NCBI GenBank assembly: GCA_030144725.1
Contig: JASKMD010000004.1
Location: 62,001 to 126,000 of the forward strand
Direction: 5' to 3'
Length of the DNA stretch: 64,000 nucleotides
Source of the DNA: Haematococcus lacustris
Taxonomy: Eukaryota > Chlorophyta > Chlorophyceae > Chlamydomonadales > Haematococcaceae
The notes below the pieces were generated by a model. The model was given only the letters and a program-made list of their open reading frames with translations. It had not been told where the DNA came from and made no database searches. The first letter of the stretch is position 1; each line of letters starts with the position of its first letter. Positions 40,626 to 51,360 of the stretch are shown here, piece after piece. The position numbers and the translations under genes are program-made.

Positions 40626-41280
40626 GGAACAGGTGGAGCAGCAGCAGCCTATCCTCCAGCAGCCTATCCCCTCCTCTTACATCGCGATGCAACAGGTCCC
40701 ATACCCGTGTTGTGTCTGATCATCTACAATCTGCCTACTTGAGCCATCCTTGAAGAAAGTCCCGAACCTCTAGAGGGGGAGGGCGGCCAAGCAGCCTAAC
40801 GGCTGACGGCTTAAGCGGTATAAGCCACAATCATGAAAAACCTACTTGAGCCATCAGTACATGGGAGCGAAGGTAAACTGGCTCCAAGACAATGGCGACG
40901 ATGACATACGGAAGTGATCAGGCTCCCATCACCATCAGTTGAGCAGGTACACCAGGTGAGACGCCATCAACTGAGGGATTGTGAGATTGTGATTATGCGA
41001 TTGGGATTGTCAGATTGGGATTGTGAGCCTGATCACAGCAGTCAGGGCGCAAGCCCATGCAACAGATGCGTGTCAGTCAGTCAGCAGTCAACCCAGCAGC
41101 CAGACCAGGCTGGAGGCTGAGCAGTGTGAAAGAAGAACACAGCAATGGTTACAAAAGCACTGCCTGCCTCTGCCTACCCAGCTGCCCCTGTGGCCCCAGC
41201 CCCTGTTGCTGCACCACCGAAGGCCACGCCGCGGCACTATGACATCTACCACCTACTGTACCCTTCATTGACCCAGCCAG
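40626..41280. other. Unassigned sequence
   Basis: No gene recognised. A short local repeat of GATTGTGAGATTGTGAT / GATTGGGATTGT lies at 40975-41030. The phrase CTACTTGAGCCATC occurs twice (about 40735 and 40843). Confidence 0.45.
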
Positions 41281-42190
41281 TCTAGGCCTTACACAGCTGT
41301 CCATGCATTTGAGATCATGGCATCCTATTAGATTGTGTGAGGACATGCCCATGCATCAGGCTCCCTCTTCCAACACTCTACCCTGGCCCGGTGCGGCGCC
41401 TCACTTGGCCTGATGCAAGGGCGCCACACACTGCCTCACTGCCGCTGTACCTCTCAAAGCAGCCTCCTTAGTGCGAGGACATGTCATAGAGGCTGGGTGG
41501 GGGCGCAGGGACCACAAGAGTGCATATTATTGCAAGGCAACAAGTGGCAACAGCTGGAGGCTTGGTGCTCTGCCGAGGAGGACAGGATCCTTTGTGGCCG
41601 ACACCCTGCACCTACAGCTGCACCGTTTGACCCTGTGCCCAGCTGTACTGCACCCGGCAACGCTGCCATCCAGAAGACACCATGCATGCATTACCATACA
41701 GCCTTCTGCCTGTACCGTGCTGCACTGCACCTGGTGGCCCTGCGCCTGCCCCTCAGCTTCCTTTTGGTGGATGAAGTTCTGCATGCGCAAGGACAACACA
41801 CAACAAGTCCGCAAGGCCAGGCTGCACGCCTGGAGGTCATGCTGGCTTCATCAGCTCACTAGGTAACCATTCAGGTTACTAGGTCACCAAGTTTATTGGG
41901 TAATTGGGTCTATGATGAGTAGATAAACAGGAGGACTGGGTGGCATGCAGGTGTAGGTGTAGGTGTCTGCAAACACCCTGGCGCCATGGCTCAGACTTTG
42001 GCAGTAGTCCTTTGCTCGCATCCTGACCTGAGGCCCTCATCCACCCAGCCAGCCAGCAGGACAGGCACAGCGCCTTGCTGGAGGTCAGCAAGGGTCTGGC
42101 AGCAAGCCTAGCAGCCAGGTTGGGACTCAGGCAGCAGTGCTGGCCTGGCCTGACTGCCTGTGCTGCTGCCGCTGCTGCGGTGGTCCCACC
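41280..42190. repeat. Left part of duplicated unit T, copy 1
   Basis: Shares order with 51375-52490: TAGGCCTTACACAGCTG, ATTGTGTG-GGACATGCCC, CAGAAGACACCATGCATGCA / CAGAAGACGGCATGCAAACA, CACTAGGTAACCATTCAGGT, GTGTCTGCAAACACCCTGGC, CCTCATCCACCCAGCCAGCC. It may include the 3'-UTR side of the TON2-like gene, which lies to the right on the - strand. No protein motif seen. Confidence 0.6.
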
Positions 42191-44500
42191 TCCCGGTAGT
42201 TGTGATTTTAGAAGAGCTTGACGTCTGCCAGCATGGAGAAGAAGATGCCGCTCATGCCGCTGACCTCCAGGTCCTCTGCCGTGATCAGTGTGGCCTTCTT
42301 GGGCTTCACCTGCAGCTCAGCCAGCAGGGGCGCCCAACAACACGGTCAGCTCAGCCAGCAGGGATTGTTACCGCCGCTGCCAGGGTTGGGGCTATGGCGT
42401 GTGCAATGGTGTCGAGTGTGGGCAGCTGCTCTAGCTGGAGTGCTAGTGGTCGCCATGTCCTAGTGGTCGCCATGCAGTGTGGTCTCATCAGGCACTGACT
42501 GACCGGGCTCTGATGCTGCTGCTCTCCAGGCATGGCCGTGCACTGCCCACGCCCAACTAAGGCAGCAACCCCCATGCTGCCATTGCAAGGGCACATGTCA
42601 GGCAGTGAGGACAATGCGGCCATTGCCTCGGGTCCCCAGGTTGATGCAGCTGTACGGGGCCGCACTGCCCTGAGCCAACTCCCCTCCACTACGGGCCCTT
42701 CCCTGCAGGCCTACTGCATGCCCTCCCCTGCAGGCATATTCCCTCCTCTACAGACCTATACCCCTCGCTGCATGCATTTGAAGCTTTCACTACCACCACC
42801 ATCATCACCACCACGCACTGCAGGAGCAGCAGCAGCACACGGCATGACTCCATGGTCAATGGTGCAACATGAGCTGAGGGCGGGCAGGGCAGCCCCTTCA
42901 TGCCCCTGGACCCACCATGTCCAGAACCTTGTCCACCACATGGTAGACTGCGAGGTCTGCATACTCGCCCATGTTGACCCACATGACATGGATATCCTCG
43001 AAGAAGGTGTAGATCTCCGCTGGGGTCACAAAACCCTGCATGCTCACCACATTACACCACACCACATCACACCACACCACACCACATCCCTCAGCCTGCA
43101 GGCTGTGCGGTGCAACCGTCACTGCCCCTCACAGCTGCTGGCAGCAGGCGGCGAGGGTGAGGTGTGGATAGCGGTGCGCTCAGACCCACCCACCTCCCAC
43201 CCACCCACCACCCACTTGTGCACTGCTGTCACCTTGCCTGACGCACTGCTGCGCTACTGACTGGCACTACAGGCCTCCCCTACCTGCATGTCCTCCAGCA
43301 GCTCCAGCTCTATGGCCTGGGTGCGCAGGAACTCCCCCAGCTGCTGCTCCTCCAGGCAGCCCGTGTCCCCCTCATCAAAGCTGGACAGCTGGAGGCGCTG
43401 CAGCAGGGGCAGGGCGGGGAGAGGGGCTCAAACCCTAAGGAGGCCAAATGGCTTTGAGGGTCAAAGGGTTTGAGGGGTGTTGGAGAGGGTGTTGAAGGGT
43501 GTTGGGCCTAGCTGCTGCCCCGCACGCTGTGACTCCACAGTGGGTCAGGGTCAGGGTCAGGGTCAGCCCTGACATGCACCACCAGGCAGGAGGCATTGCC
43601 GTATACCAGCACTTGCATGTAAGCCCGCATGCGCAGGTGCGCCGCAAACAAGGTGGCGGAGATGTAGCCGTCTGAGTCCTGCGCAGCAGACCATTCCAAC
43701 AGCCTGTGGTGGCACAGGGGGGCAACCACAACGACCCTTGGGTAAGGGTAGGGACCCTGGCCCTACCCCTACCCCTAACTCTATTCCTGCACATGCACAT
43801 GCAGCTGCCTGTAGGCTGTTGAGCTGAAGCTGTGCAAAGGGAGCATTGAGCGCTAAGCACCTGGGCGAAGCAGGCGAACAGGGATTGCTGAAAACCCGGG
43901 TCCACCATGCCGCCAAACATCTCACGTGCCTTGTTGGCCACCAGGTTGCTGCCAGGAGCGGCATGCCTAGCAGCAAGGCGCTGTCCTACAGACGTGGGCA
44001 AGAGCAGCAAGCAAACGGAGTACAGAGCCTGGCTTGGACAGCTGCCTTGCAACTGGCAGGGCGATATTGTTCGGCTGATGACAGAAGCAGATGTGCTGAT
44101 GACGGAAGAAGAGACAGGTGTGTGAAGGGAGGGCCTCTTTGCTGCTGCTCCCTGGCCAGGCAGGGGCAGGGCAGGCCAGCCCTGTTGTTGCAGCTGCACT
44201 CTGGCTGTTGCTCCCTGCTCTACATCCTACCTATGTCCTGCTAGCATATGAAGTGCAACCTGTAAGGATGCGTTCACCGCTCTGTGCCGCTACAATCTAG
44301 ATATACAGGTGCAGCAAACCTCATCCTCAAACTGCCGTAGCTCGTTGCTGCCGCTGTGTTGACAGCCCGCCCTGAATAGTCCAAGCCCCCTAGTGAGGGG
44401 CTGTGCTGTGACGTCATCCTGCACCAGCTGCAGGCTCCCTAATGTATTCAAGCTATTGCAGCAAGATGAGGCAATGCTGGACCTGAATGACATCCTGCAC
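42191..44500 (-). pseudogene. TON2-like: TON2/FASS-like PP2A B'' regulatory subunit, decayed copy 1
   Basis: Exon-like pieces on the - strand in gene order (high to low coordinates). About 43860-44000: LVANKAREMFGGMVDPGFQQ. 43613-43703: LLEWSAAQDSDGYIS and AAHLRMRAYMQ. 43284-43397: RLQLSSFDEGDTGCLEEQQL and GEFLRTQAIELELLEDMQ, an EF-hand-like loop with a canonical-looking GCAG acceptor and CAG|GTAGGG donor. 42916-43035: GFVTPAEIYTFFEDIHVMW to HVVDKVLDM. 42191-42309: VKPKKATLITAEDLEVSG to MLADVKLF. The order and spacing match plant TON2, where this subunit directs PP2A to cortical microtubules. The exon carrying FLQHYCNTAARKIVFFHG in the other copies is deleted (between about 43165 and 43170), and a TAA replaces the aromatic residue after KLF near the C-terminus. 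Confidence 0.7.
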
Positions 44501-44639
44501 CTCTGGCAGGGCTCCCTGGAAACTAAAGACCTGAGACCTGATGCGATGCATGCTTGGAAGACGAGGCCCAGGTTTGTGGTTGTGTTTCCAGGCTCAACGG
44601 TGGTGGCCAGGTGGCAGCTGGGTCGTGGTGGAGTTGTGG

Positions 44640-44885
44640 GTCACCCATCAAAGGCGCTCCCGTCTGCCTTCAGCCTCATGATGCGCCCAAGCAGGCATGA
44701 CCAGGTTAGCGCTGCACTGGTCGACCTAGGTCGGGAGAACTGGAGCAAGGGGTCTGGCCCTTCAATCTCATTCGCATGTGAATGCTGCGGACGAGTCGAG
44801 GCTTGAAAATGTGATATCAAGTGAGCTCGTCCGCTGCGGCTCTGTAGACACCAGCAGACACCAGTAGTCGCCAATTGTAACAGCC
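44640..44885. promoter_or_regulatory. Conserved divergent intergenic region, copy 1
   Basis: Lies between the - strand TON2-like gene and the + strand LRR-B gene. Nearly identical to 55225-55468: TCAATCTCATTCGCATGTG, GCTGCGGAC-AGTCGAGGCT, AAAATGTGATATCAA, CGCTGCGGCTCTGTAGACAC, CAGTAGTCGCCAATTGTAAC, then AGCCATGG. The region before 59615 keeps GATTGATATCAAATGAGCT and GTAGTAGTCGTCCATCG. Conservation right up to the start codon suggests promoter and leader function, possibly shared by both genes. Confidence 0.6.
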
Positions 44886-46619
44886 ATGGTCAAGCAAAGC
44901 AGGCACAGCGATGCATCCGTAGTCAGCGTGCCCGTCGAGGCACCACCGCCAACTCTTGGACCAGCCCGTGGCACCTCCCTGATGGGACTGCCTACTGAAC
45001 TACTGCGCGACGTCGCCCGCCGGGCCTTCCAGCTTGGTGCTGGGGAAACCCTGTCGCTCACCTGCCGCGCATTCGCCAACACCAACCTGTTGCACGCCCC
45101 CGCTCTCCACATCCAGCTGAGCAGCCAGGGCGACCAGTTCCTATCAGGACGTTCGCGGTTCCAGCTGCTCACACCCATCGACGCAGTCCTGCGAGCCAGG
45201 ACGGCCAAGCTGGCCCTGACTCTCGAGCAACAGCAGGGTCAAGACACCAGTCAGTACCTCAGTCTGGTGACCAATGTTCTGAAGAAGCTGGGCAGCTGTG
45301 CAGCTGTGGAAGCCTGCAAGCTAGGCAGCCTCCAGGGCCCTTCCCGAGACTTTCAAATGCCCCTGGACTGCAGCCCCAGCCTTGCCCAGTGCCTGACAGA
45401 CAGCTTCCCAGGCCTGACCTCTCTGTGGCTCCACGGCTATGCCATCCCCTGCAGTGATTTGGCCACCCTGCTCTCCCACCCGCAGCTGCAGCAGCTGGAC
45501 CTCACCAGCACCACCATCCTCCAGCCAAAGCGGCCTGAGCCAGGGGCAGCCACCCTGGCCACCCTGTTCCATGCATCCAAGCTCAAGCAGCTGAGCCTGC
45601 TGATGAACAACATGGCTGAAGGAGGAAACAACCTCCTCATACCCAACCTGCAGCCATTGTCCCAGTACCTGACACAGTTGTGCCTCATGCAACAAGGGTA
45701 TGTAGTGCGCAGCCCTGACAAGTTCATTGCAGCACTTCAGCCCCTGACTCAGCTGCAGGTGCTGACGATCTCTCAGATTAGGCACCTGGAGGGTCTGCCT
45801 GAGCTGCTGCAGGCGTTGCCTCGGCTGCATACCCTGCAGTTGCCTGACGTAGATGTTGAGAGGCAGCAGCAGCTGGATACACTGCTGGCAGCCACCCAGC
45901 TAACTGGCATCCAGCTCAAATCAGTGCGATGGCTGGACACCTCATGTGCAGATGTGCGCTGCAGCTGGCAGCGGCTGGAGCTTACAGGCCCTCTTGACTG
46001 CTCCTCAGCTGCATACCTGCCTCTGCACTCCCTCACCCAGCCCCTGGTGCTGGGAGCTCTTGAAGTTTCCACTGACGACTGCGCTCTGGTGGCAGCTGCA
46101 GTCCGCAACCTGACGCACGCTTGCAATGTGCCAGTGAGGTGTGAGGACTTATGGCTGACCCTGATGAATTGCGGCACGAAAGCAGGGGAGCAAGTAAAGT
46201 TGCAGCAGCTGGTGACCGTGCTGGTGCTGGCGCTGAAGCATTTCTGCTGGGGAAACGTGTCAGTAATAGACATGGATGTAGGCCCGGCGTATATCTCGAC
46301 TTTGGCGCCTCTGTGCCAGGGCTGCACACATCTTGAGTTTCTCGACGGCAGCGTGAGCCCCTCCCTGAAGTTCTGGCGTCAGCTGGTGCAGCTCATGCCC
46401 ACCGTCACCCACCTCACTTTCTCAGATACAGAGGACTCCGGCTCGGCAGCCATGTGCAAGTCACTGAAGCGCATGGCTGATCAGCCCTGGGCCCGGTGGC
46501 TGGACATCTGCATTTCGCGGCCAGTGGACTCAATAGGTTGCCAGCATAGGTTGCCAGCATGCTGGCGGACCAGCCCCCCTTCCAAGCCGGGCAAGCTCAG
46601 GGTGTGGTTTAAAGCATGA
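44886..46619 (+). CDS. F-box-like/LRR protein, subfamily B (577 aa), intact
   Basis: Starts at ATG in AGCCATGGTC. F-box-like motif at residues about 31-78 (LMGLPTELLRDVARRAFQLG, LSLTCRAFANTNLLHAPALH). LRR-like segments: FPGLTSLWLHGYAI, LQQLDLTSTTIL, LKQLSLLMN, LTQLCLMQQ, LTQLQVLTISQIRHLEGL, LPRLHTLQLPDVDV, ATQLTGIQLKSV, SWQRLELTG, CTHLEFLDGSVSPSLKFWRQ, MPTVTHLTFSDTE. C-terminal signature MADQPWARWLDICI, end KLRVWFKA. Relative to other family members there is a 4-5 residue insertion after the linker (FLSGRSRFQLLTP) and a small duplication near the end (GCQHRLPACW preceded by a repeat of AGGTTGCCAGCAT). No membrane segment or signal peptide. It is divergent from the TON2-like gene, sharing a conserved spacer. 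Confidence 0.86.
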   Translation: MVKQSRHSDASVVSVPVEAPPPTLGPARGTSLMGLPTELLRDVARRAFQLGAGETLSLTCRAFANTNLLHAPALHIQLSSQGDQFLSGRSRFQLLTPIDAVLRARTAKLALTLEQQQGQDTSQYLSLVTNVLKKLGSCAAVEACKLGSLQGPSRDFQMPLDCSPSLAQCLTDSFPGLTSLWLHGYAIPCSDLATLLSHPQLQQLDLTSTTILQPKRPEPGAATLATLFHASKLKQLSLLMNNMAEGGNNLLIPNLQPLSQYLTQLCLMQQGYVVRSPDKFIAALQPLTQLQVLTISQIRHLEGLPELLQALPRLHTLQLPDVDVERQQQLDTLLAATQLTGIQLKSVRWLDTSCADVRCSWQRLELTGPLDCSSAAYLPLHSLTQPLVLGALEVSTDDCALVAAAVRNLTHACNVPVRCEDLWLTLMNCGTKAGEQVKLQQLVTVLVLALKHFCWGNVSVIDMDVGPAYISTLAPLCQGCTHLEFLDGSVSPSLKFWRQLVQLMPTVTHLTFSDTEDSGSAAMCKSLKRMADQPWARWLDICISRPVDSIGCQHRLPACWRTSPPSKPGKLRVWFKA

Positions 46620-47242
46620 TCCAATGGGTGTGTTTGAAGGTTGAGTCATGAGGCATACGGTCATGAGGCATACTGCATAGCTTCAATGTTTTCTGGAGTA
46701 TTTGCCGACAACTGCTGACACCTGCTGCTGGGTGACCGTTGGTGCAGTCACGGAAGGCTGCATTGGCTTGACATGGTGCCATGGCCCGGACAGGCTGCAA
46801 CTTCACATTGCTGGGCAAAGCATTTGTGATGACATGCTTTGTTTTCAGTGTGCCATTGCATTGTGGTAGTGATTCAGACACTTCGGCTGATGGTGGCGTC
46901 TGTTGTGCTGGGGCAAACTGCTGAGCAATGAGAAGTCAATGTGTACTTGTTGCCTATTGTAACCCACGTGAACACTACAGTGATTCTCAGCCGCTTGCAT
47001 GTTGGCACACCCCGGGAAATTAAGGGGCTGGCTGGCTGGCTGGATTGGATAACCTGAGAGTTGAGTCTTGAAACTTGGTATGTGGGCTGCTGTGACCTAG
47101 GGAAGTACAAAACTCTCGCGGGCCAAAGTGTAATTTTCAGTCGTTGGGGAGTTGCTGGACCAGGTGTAGGGCTGTGACCCTGATTTTGGCTCAGGAAATT
47201 GGCACCGAGTGACCAAAGTGAACTTTCATGAATTGTGAGTAG
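46620..47242 (+). repeat. 3'-B module, copy 2, then unique sequence
   Basis: 46690-46960 matches 21510-21745 (GTGCCATTGCATTGTGGTAG, TGATGGTGGCGTCTGTTGTG, GGCAAACTGCTGAGCAATGA). 46960-47242 has a GGCTGGCTGGCTGG tract and otherwise nothing recognised. Confidence 0.65.
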
Positions 47243-49130
47243 CGGGCGGGCGGGGCGGGGCGGGGCGGGGCGGGGCGGGGCGGGGCGGGGCGGGGCGGGG
47301 CGGGGCGGGGCGGGGCGGGGCGGGGCGGGGCGGGGCGGGGCGGGGCGGGGCGGGGCGGGGCGGGGCGGGGCGGGGCGGGGCGGGGCGGGGCGGGGCGGGG
47401 CGGGGCGGGGCGGGGCGGGGCGGGGCGGGGCGGGGCGGGGCGGGGCGGGGCGGGGCGGGGCGGGGCGGGGCGGGGCGGGGCGGGGCGGGGCGGGGCGGGG
47501 CGGGGCGGGGCGGGGCGGGGCGGGGCGGGGCGGGGCGGGGCGGGGCGGGGCGGGGCGGGGCGGGGCGGGGCGGGGCGGGGCGGGGCGGGGCGGGGCGGGG
47601 CGGGGCGGGGCGGGGCGGGGCGGGGCGGGGCGGGGCGGGGCGGGGCGGGGCGGGGCGGGGCGGGGCGGGGCGGGGCGGGGCGGGGCGGGGCGGGGCGGGG
47701 CGGGGCGGGGCGGGGCGGGGCGGGGCGGGGCGGGGCGGGGCGGGGCGGGGCGGGGCGGGGCGGGGCGGGGCGGGGCGGGGCGGGGCGGGGCGGGGCGGGG
47801 CGGGGCGGGGCGGGGCGGGGCGGGGCGGGGCGGGGCGGGGCGGGGCGGGGCGGGGCGGGGCGGGGCGGGGCGGGGCGGGGCGGGGCGGGGCGGGGCGGGG
47901 CGGGGCGGGGCGGGGCGGGGCGGGGCGGGGCGGGGCGGGGCGGGGCGGGGCGGGGCGGGGCGGGGCGGGGCGGGGCGGGGCGGGGCGGGGCGGGGCGGGG
48001 CGGGGCGGGGCGGGGCGGGGCGGGGCGGGGCGGGGCGGGGCGGGGCGGGGCGGGGCGGGGCGGGGCGGGGCGGGGCGGGGCGGGGCGGGGCGGGGCGGGG
48101 CGGGGCGGGGCGGGGCGGGGCGGGGCGGGGCGGGGCGGGGCGGGGCGGGGCGGGGCGGGGCGGGGCGGGGCGGGGCGGGGCGGGGCGGGGCGGGGCGGGG
48201 CGGGGCGGGGCGGGGCGGGGCGGGGCGGGGCGGGGCGGGGCGGGGCGGGGCGGGGCGGGGCGGGGCGGGGCGGGGCGGGGCGGGGCGGGGCGGGGCGGGG
48301 CGGGGCGGGGCGGGGCGGGGCGGGGCGGGGCGGGGCGGGGCGGGGCGGGGCGGGGCGGGGCGGGGCGGGGCGGGGCGGGGCGGGGCGGGGCGGGGCGGGG
48401 CGGGGCGGGGCGGGGCGGGGCGGGGCGGGGCGGGGCGGGGCGGGGCGGGGCGGGGCGGGGCGGGGCGGGGCGGGGCGGGGCGGGGCGGGGCGGGGCGGGG
48501 CGGGGCGGGGCGGGGCGGGGCGGGGCGGGGCGGGGCGGGGCGGGGCGGGGCGGGGCGGGGCGGGGCGGGGCGGGGCGGGGCGGGGCGGGGCGGGGCGGGG
48601 CGGGGCGGGGCGGGGCGGGGCGGGGCGGGGCGGGGCGGGGCGGGGCGGGGCGGGGCGGGGCGGGGCGGGGCGGGGCGGGGCGGGGCGGGGCGGGGCGGGG
48701 CGGGGCGGGGCGGGGCGGGGCGGGGCGGGGCGGGGCGGGGCGGGGCGGGGCGGGGCGGGGCGGGGCGGGGCGGGGCGGGGCGGGGCGGGGCGGGGCGGGG
48801 CGGGGCGGGGCGGGGCGGGGCGGGGCGGGGCGGGGCGGGGCGGGGCGGGGCGGGGCGGGGCGGGGCGGGGCGGGGCGGGGCGGGGCGGGGCGGGGCGGGG
48901 CGGGGCGGGGCGGGGCGGGGCGGGGCGGGGCGGGGCGGGGCGGGGCGGGGCGGGGCGGGGCGGGGCGGGGCGGGGCGGGGCGGGGCGGGGCGGGGCGGGG
49001 CGGGGCGGGGCGGGGCGGGGCGGGGCGGGGCGGGGCGGGGCGGGGCGGGGCGGGGCGGGGCGGGGCGGGGCGGGGCGGGGCGGGGCGGGGCGGGGCGGGG
49101 CGGGGCGGGGCGGGGCGGGGCGGGGCGGGG
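47243..49130. repeat. (GGGGC)n pentanucleotide array, about 377 units
   Basis: The longest pure pentamer array here, G on the + strand, with an irregular first unit or two (GCGGGCGGGC). The right end passes directly into TGAGGCTGATGTGACAATGG, a word inside the 3'-A module, so the left part of that module is missing at the junction. Frames of 630-800 aa (GRGGA, PRPAP) are repeat artefacts. Confidence 0.97.
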
Positions 49131-49400
49131 TGAGGCTGATGTGACAATGGCTGGGAGGTTAACGGTAAGAACCCTAGACAACATGAGAAACGAAGTGTGA
49201 AGGTACATGGCTTCATGAAGGGCGCGGTAGCTCGGCCACAGCGCATGCAACGCCACAGCCTGCTGCTGCTGCTGCTGCTGGGGAGCAATGGCTGTCATGA
49301 TAGTCTGCTGGGCGGTGAATAGAATGTAACACGAGAGGTGGGATGACTGTTCAGATGCTGTTTCTGAACAACAGTTCCTGAACAGCCAGCACAACTAGGG
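49131..49400 (+). repeat. 3'-A module, right part (copy 6), cut by the array
   Basis: Begins in mid-module with TGAGGCTGATGTGACAATGG and keeps ACCCTAGACAACATGAGAAA, the CTGCTGCTGCTGCTG tract and GGAGCAATGGCTGTCATGAT. It leads into AGCCAGCACAACTAGGGTTA. Confidence 0.75.
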
Positions 49401-49790
49401 TTAAGGTAAGGCCACCAACTGGTGCTGTCCTTAAGTGTTCCTGACCCTACTTGCAGCCCTGACCCTGCCAGGTGACCTGAATGGCCAGGCAGTGGGAGCC
49501 TGGCATGGCCTGGCGCATCACCTTTACATTGTCATGGCCTGACCTGGTGCAGCCTGATGCAGCGCCTCACCTGCCTGCCGCACAAGTCTCCAAGTCTTCA
49601 AGCTGCCCGGCCACACCTTTCCACTGTGGGTGTGCTGCTGGGAGGTGCCTTGTCTACTTTGCGGCATGCCTGGTCTGCTCTCTGCCCTCATGCAGGCCAT
49701 GCCTGGAGCAGCAGGGTGGGGCAGGGGGCGTGGGAGGGGCTGGCACTGCAGCCTGCCCACCTGCACCCTTCCAGCCCTACGCCCTGGACC
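49401..49790 (+). repeat. Module S, uninterrupted copy 2
   Basis: Runs from the CTAGGGTTA word through TGGCCTGACCTGGTGCAGCC, CACTGTGGGTGTGCTGCTG, GGTGCCTTGTCTACTTTGCG, CTCATGCAGGCCATGCCTGG and GCACTGCAGCCTGCCCACCT to CTACGCCCTGGACCCAGC with no array inside. Confidence 0.7.
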
Positions 49791-50340
49791 CAGCTGGGCT
49801 GCACACCTGACCTGGCCGAGCGCCTGGTGCACAGCTTTCCCTGACAGTCCTGGGCCTACATGGCTACTGCGGCACCTACTCCGTTACCTGACTGCAGCTG
49901 CCCTGCCCTGCAGCTGCACAAGCCTGGACCTCAGCAGAACTGTCATCCAGCAGCCACAGCAGCCTGGGCTGACCTTGGACAACCTCTTCCACGTTGCCAA
50001 GTCGTCCTCTTTCGCAAATGATAATGATAGTGGCGAAGAGCAGCTGTTGTTTGTCTCCCTGCAACCTCTGGCACAGCACCTGACGCACTTGGCTCCATTG
50101 GCTCCTGTACTGCTGCTGGTTGACGGTGGCAGCAGGGCAGCAGCAGAGGCCCCTGGTATGAGCAGCATTACCCTGCAGTGGCACATGTTGACAGTGGCAC
50201 TTATAGACCCTCCCTCTCTGCTGCTGTGGCCCTTGGCAAACTTAGGCCATACTCCCTCGCCTCGCCAAGGGCTTTACGACCCTAACCCACATTGCTGCAG
50301 TCATCTCAAGCAGTGCCCGGCCTTTGCTCTGCTGCTGTAA
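49790..50340 (+). pseudogene. LRR-C family N-terminal trace, copy 4
   Basis: Equivalents of PDLAERLVHSFP, then DNA for LQLHSLDLSRTVIQQP and LDNLFHV, in changing frames with a stop after HSFP. After about 50130 (CTGCAACCTCTGGCACAGCA, ACCTGACGCACTTGGCTCC) homology fades. It directly follows module S, as it also seems to do near 33520. Confidence 0.55.
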
Positions 50341-50870
50341 TGCCTAACATCACTCATCACTCATCTCACCCAAGGGCTGCTTATTAGGTAGTGGGTGTTG
50401 AGGCAGACACAGTCATGTGCACACCATTCAGCCAGGCTGCTGCGCCCGCCTAGGCAGCTGATGGCCCAATGGACGCTCAGTGAGCGCAGGCAGAGCTGGC
50501 AGAGTGTGAGTGTGCGTGTGGGTGTGGGTGGGTGCAGCGCTGGGTTAGGGAGGCGGCCAGCCCCAGCAGCTGATGGGCAGGCGGTGGACAGGGGCCAGGG
50601 ACTTTGACGCAGGCAGTGAAGGAAGTGGTGCATGGCGGCGGAGGCCGCATTTGTGGCTTGTGTTTGTGCTTGTTGCCCTCTCAAGGGGCCTGGGTCAAGG
50701 GACCTGAGAGGCCTGCAGCCCAGCAACATGCCCATCTCTCCTAAACATGCTCGCGGCCCTCTCCCTGCTGCCAACCTTGCAGCCTGACGTCTGGCTGGTG
50801 TTGAGGCATTGCGACACTGGTTGCTTGGCTGTTGCCGAGCCTGCTTCACCGCCCGGCCCTGCTTGCAGCC
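50341..50870. other. Unassigned sequence
   Basis: No gene recognised. A GTGTGAGTGTGCGTGTGGGT microsatellite-like tract lies at 50507-50535. Confidence 0.4.
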
Positions 50871-51360
50871 AGCAGTCTGTTTGCTGGCAGCGCAGCCTCC
50901 ATCACGGCACTGGCTCCACTGTGCCGGGCCTGCACTCGCCTCAGGTTCGGCAGTGGCAGCGCATGCGCCTTGCTGGACTTATAGCTGAGGCTGTAGGCGG
51001 CACCCTCACCTCCTGGCTGTGGCTCCTGGCCGGTGTCAGGCAGGAGTGGCCTGAGAGCTGGCCTAGAGGTGGAGCTGGAGGTGGAGCTCTGGGGCCTGTG
51101 GCTGCAGGGCGCCTAGTCTGCAATGGTGGGCCCTGGGCTGTAAGGGCCAGCTGGTCGGTCAGGTGGGAGGGGGCCTTGCTGCTGCTGCTGCCACAGATGC
51201 TGGTGGGGGGTGAAGTGGGTCAGGTATGGTCAGGTGAGGACCTTGGGCACCAGGGTGGAGTGGTGGCGCACCCGGGGCACCTGCAGCCAGCAAGGTCAGG
51301 GCAGGGTGTGAAGGGGCAGGCAGGCAGTCCACACCTCCTACACCAGCTACCGTGCCCTCC
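50870..51360 (+). pseudogene. LRR-C family C-terminal trace, copy 4
   Basis: DNA coding the equivalent of CWQRSLHHGTGSTVPGL in one frame, or ITALAPLCRACTRLRFGSGS in the family frame (50893-50952), matching ALAPLHRDCTRLRFHGG near 57035-57085. The following 51000-51340 part aligns with 57105-57440 (CTCCTGGCTGTGGCTCC / CTCGTGGCTGTGGCTCC, GGCAGGAGTGGCC, GGTCAGGTGGG). No intact frame. Confidence 0.55.

Noticed and set aside
34354..40753. Open frames of about 2000 residues on both strands (Gly-Ser-Arg-Ala-Gln and Ala-Leu-Pro-Cys repeats)
   Set aside because: All frames are open because the 8-bp unit and its variants contain no stop codon. Phase-changing 9-bp units do not close any frame, and no non-repeat domain is attached.
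43545..43570. Telomere-like GGGTCA and CCCTAA words (also near 54380 and 58905)
   Set aside because: Only three or four imperfect units inside introns of the TON2-like copies; not the TTTTAGGG or TTTAGGG arrays expected of green-algal telomeres.
43435..44199. 254-aa minus-strand frame across the TON2-like copy
   Set aside because: It runs through introns in the wrong frame for two of the exons; the exon-by-exon reading fits TON2 far better.
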